64,000 nt of DNA from positions 124,001 to 188,000 of the forward strand of contig DATCEH010000125.1 of assembly GCA_036510225.1 (NCBI GenBank). The letters run 5' to 3'. Shown in pieces: positions 60,442 through 64,000 of this stretch (positions are counted from its first letter, which is position 1; every line of letters begins with the position of its first letter). The notes beneath the pieces were generated by a model that was not told the origin of the DNA, did not search any database, and saw only the letters and a list, made by a program, of their open reading frames with translations. Made by a program: the position numbers and the translations under genes. Source of the stretch: Palsa-513 sp036510225. GTDB taxonomy: Bacteria > Actinomycetota > Thermoleophilia > Solirubrobacterales > Solirubrobacteraceae.

Positions 60442-60773
60442 GCCGGCGAGCGCCCCGCCCGGTCGGTCCGGCCCTCGACGCGCTCCTCGCCAGAATCGCG
60501 CCGGCAACCACGCTCGCTCGCGTGCAGGCCGTCTGGGCGTCCGCCGCCGGCCCGGTGGTCGCCGCCCATGGTGTGCCGGCGCGTGAGCGGGACGGCGTCC
60601 TGAGCGTCGCCTGCGACGAGGCGGTCTGGGCGGCCGAGATCGACCTGATGGGCCCGGAGCTCGTGAGCGCGATCAACGCTGCGCTCGGCAGCGACGTGCT
60701 CCGAGGCCTGACCTGCCGCGCGGACGCCGCCGCCGCAACCAGGCGAGGTCGGGCGCGGCGCAGGAGCCGCTGA
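60438..60773 (+). CDS. dciA: DUF721/DciA-type replicative helicase-loader protein
   Basis: 111 residues. Region LARVQAVWASAAGPVVAAHGVPARERDGVLSVACDEAVWAAEIDLM is the DUF721 domain found beside recF in Actinomycetota, homologous to DciA, which delivers DnaB to DnaA. TTG start by overlap with recF; conserved W and D residues (VWAAEIDLMG). The Arg-rich tail is typical. Confidence 0.9.
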   Translation: MSRRAPRPVGPALDALLARIAPATTLARVQAVWASAAGPVVAAHGVPARERDGVLSVACDEAVWAAEIDLMGPELVSAINAALGSDVLRGLTCRADAAAATRRGRARRRSR

Positions 60774-60797
60774 GACGCGTCGAACCGCCCGGAGCGG

Positions 60798-61583
60798 TCA
60801 GGGCGCGGTGCGTAGGATCATTCGCGCCGCGTGGGTCAGCGCGAACGGCTCGTAGTAGAGCGACTGGCGGGGCGAGGCGTAGGCCGCCGAGCGGTGGTCG
60901 TCGGTGAGGATCAGGCCAAGGCCGCCCCAGGCCTGGTTGCGGACCGGTCCCGTCCGGTAGATGTAGCCGGGGACGAAGTCGAGCTCGAAGTAGACGACCT
61001 TCTCGAAGGCCTCGGGCCGGACGCTCTCGATGCCCGCCCGCACCTCTGCATTCATCGTGTCGTGCAGGAGGATCGCGCTGCGGCGGGTCGCGTTTGACCG
61101 CAGCGTCGTCTCGAGGTCGCCGGCGACGCCGGCATACGAATGATCCCCGTCGACGAGCACGAAGTCGACGTCGAGCTTCCGCTCGACAAAGCTCTCCAGG
61201 AGCGGCCCGAGCAGGTCGGCGCTCGCCCCCGTGTGGAGCTCCACGTGGCCGGGAAGCTCACGGCTCAGGGGTTCGTGCGTCAGGTCGAGGCTGTGCACCT
61301 CGGCGCTGTGCGCGGCGATCCGCGCGAGGCTTCCGCCCTCCGCGGTGCCGATCTCGACCGCCAGCCGTGGCCGCACCTGCGCCAGCACGCCCTCTAGCGC
61401 CGCTCGTTCGCCGAAGGACATCTGCCACGTGCCATCGGCGGTCAGCCCGACGGGCCCGACGTCGAGTGCCCACGGCCGATTGACGCCCTCGGGGCTCGGC
61501 CCGTAAGGGGTGTTGCGCTCGAAGGCGAGGGGGTCGGCCACGGGTGTCTGGATCGCTTTCGTCCCGGCGGAATCTCCGCCCAC
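60798..61583 (-). CDS. Class I SAM-dependent methyltransferase-like protein
   Basis: 261 residues. Rossmann methyltransferase core: AVEIGTAEGGSLARIAAH (motif I, E-x-G-x-x-x-G), VDFVLVDGDHSYAGVAGDLE and AILLHDTMNAEVRAGI, the pattern of cephalosporin-hydroxylase/class 24 O-methyltransferase-like proteins often near polysaccharide loci. It opposes dciA and gyrB and interrupts the usual dnaA-gyrB run. Substrate unknown. Confidence 0.8.
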   Translation of the reverse strand: MGGDSAGTKAIQTPVADPLAFERNTPYGPSPEGVNRPWALDVGPVGLTADGTWQMSFGERAALEGVLAQVRPRLAVEIGTAEGGSLARIAAHSAEVHSLDLTHEPLSRELPGHVELHTGASADLLGPLLESFVERKLDVDFVLVDGDHSYAGVAGDLETTLRSNATRRSAILLHDTMNAEVRAGIESVRPEAFEKVVYFELDFVPGYIYRTGPVRNQAWGGLGLILTDDHRSAAYASPRQSLYYEPFALTHAARMILRTAP

Positions 61584-61891
61584 GTCTCCCCCTGCTCGGG
61601 AGGTCGCGACCAGCCTACCGTCAGCGGGGCGGGCGGCGCCACGGGCGCCGAGCGCAAGCGCCGACCCCGCCGCCAGGGCCTTGCCGCGGGCGCTTGGCGG
61701 CGGGCCGGCCGGCGCGCCCGGTCTGGGACTCCGACGTGCTGCGAAAAGTGGCTCATTAGCAGGGCTTTACGAGATCCGCCGGGCGGCCGCCGGGGGACCC
61801 GCTGTGGTAACATGGGGGACTTAGGAAGACCCGCCCCGGCCTGGCGTCAGCCCGACTCCGACCGGGGCGTTCTCATGTAATCGGAGGATCA
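61584..61891. promoter_or_regulatory. 308-bp gyrB upstream region with -10 element and leader hairpin
   Basis: No credible ORF on either strand. TGG-TAACAT at 61805-61813 is an extended -10 (no -35 seen) giving a ~70-nt leader. The leader contains an inverted repeat CGCCCCGG (61832-61839) / CCGGGGCG (61862-61869) followed by TTCTC, shaped like an attenuator. GGAGG at 61883-61887 is the gyrB ribosome site. Confidence 0.45.

Positions 61892-64000
<2,109 letters not shown>

Overview
This is a high-GC chromosomal segment with strong third-position G/C bias. It runs from a respiratory and heme-biosynthesis region to the replication origin. The origin layout (rpmH-rnpA-yidD-yidC-jag-rsmG-parA-parB on the minus strand; dnaA-dnaN-recF-dciA-gyrB on the plus strand) and the overall gene content point to an Actinomycetota chromosome, most likely a deep-branching lineage such as Thermoleophilia. 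The lineage is an inference from gene content and was not tested with a tree.

Layout. 1-7.1 kb (all minus): menG end, a Bacillus-type menaquinol:cytochrome c reductase (qcrABC), an unknown helical protein, hemL, a fused two-domain siroheme decarboxylase and hemB. 7.3-10.7 kb: an ABC-2 exporter pair and an AI-2E family permease. 10.8-24.1 kb: YmdB-type phosphoesterase, M29 aminopeptidase, a three-gene membrane/phosphodiesterase operon, a PLP aminotransferase, D-Ala-D-Ala ligase, secreted proteins (two of them split by a 162-bp MITE-like element), a bifunctional-nuclease family protein and a flippase-like membrane protein. 24.1-28.1 kb: a MoxR/DUF58/VWA operon. 28.3-31.6 kb: a glutamate-cysteine-ligase-like, C26 amidotransferase and circularly permuted ATP-grasp cluster. 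31.8-36.5 kb: an MFS exporter with a divergent HxlR regulator, a zinc-ribbon SDR and two lipoproteins.

36.55-50.75 kb looks like an integrated genomic island. It is bounded by a 25-bp direct repeat (23/25 identical) that is the 3' end of a tRNA-Ile(GAT) gene, with a decayed tyrosine recombinase next to the intact tRNA. Its cargo is a lipid-biosynthesis operon: fatty acyl-AMP ligase, a 2141-residue single-module PKS (ACP-KS-AT-DH-like-KR-ACP-degenerate carrier-TE), a dedicated Sfp-type phosphopantetheinyl transferase and an MmpL-type exporter. The set resembles the mycobacterial FadD32-Pks13-PptT-MmpL3 system but has a ketoreductase built into the PKS. The most likely job is one Claisen condensation of an activated fatty acid, reduction to a beta-hydroxy lipid, release, and export. 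The tRNA-proximal end of the island holds a TPR-HTH fusion, a broken hicAB pair and the recombinase remnant.

50.7-64 kb is the origin region: parB/parA, rsmG, a small LAGLIDADG-like gene, jag, yidC, yidD, rnpA and rpmH, then dnaA, dnaN, recF, dciA, a methyltransferase-like gene on the other strand, and gyrB. gyrB runs off the window inside an intein that interrupts the TOPRIM DxD region.
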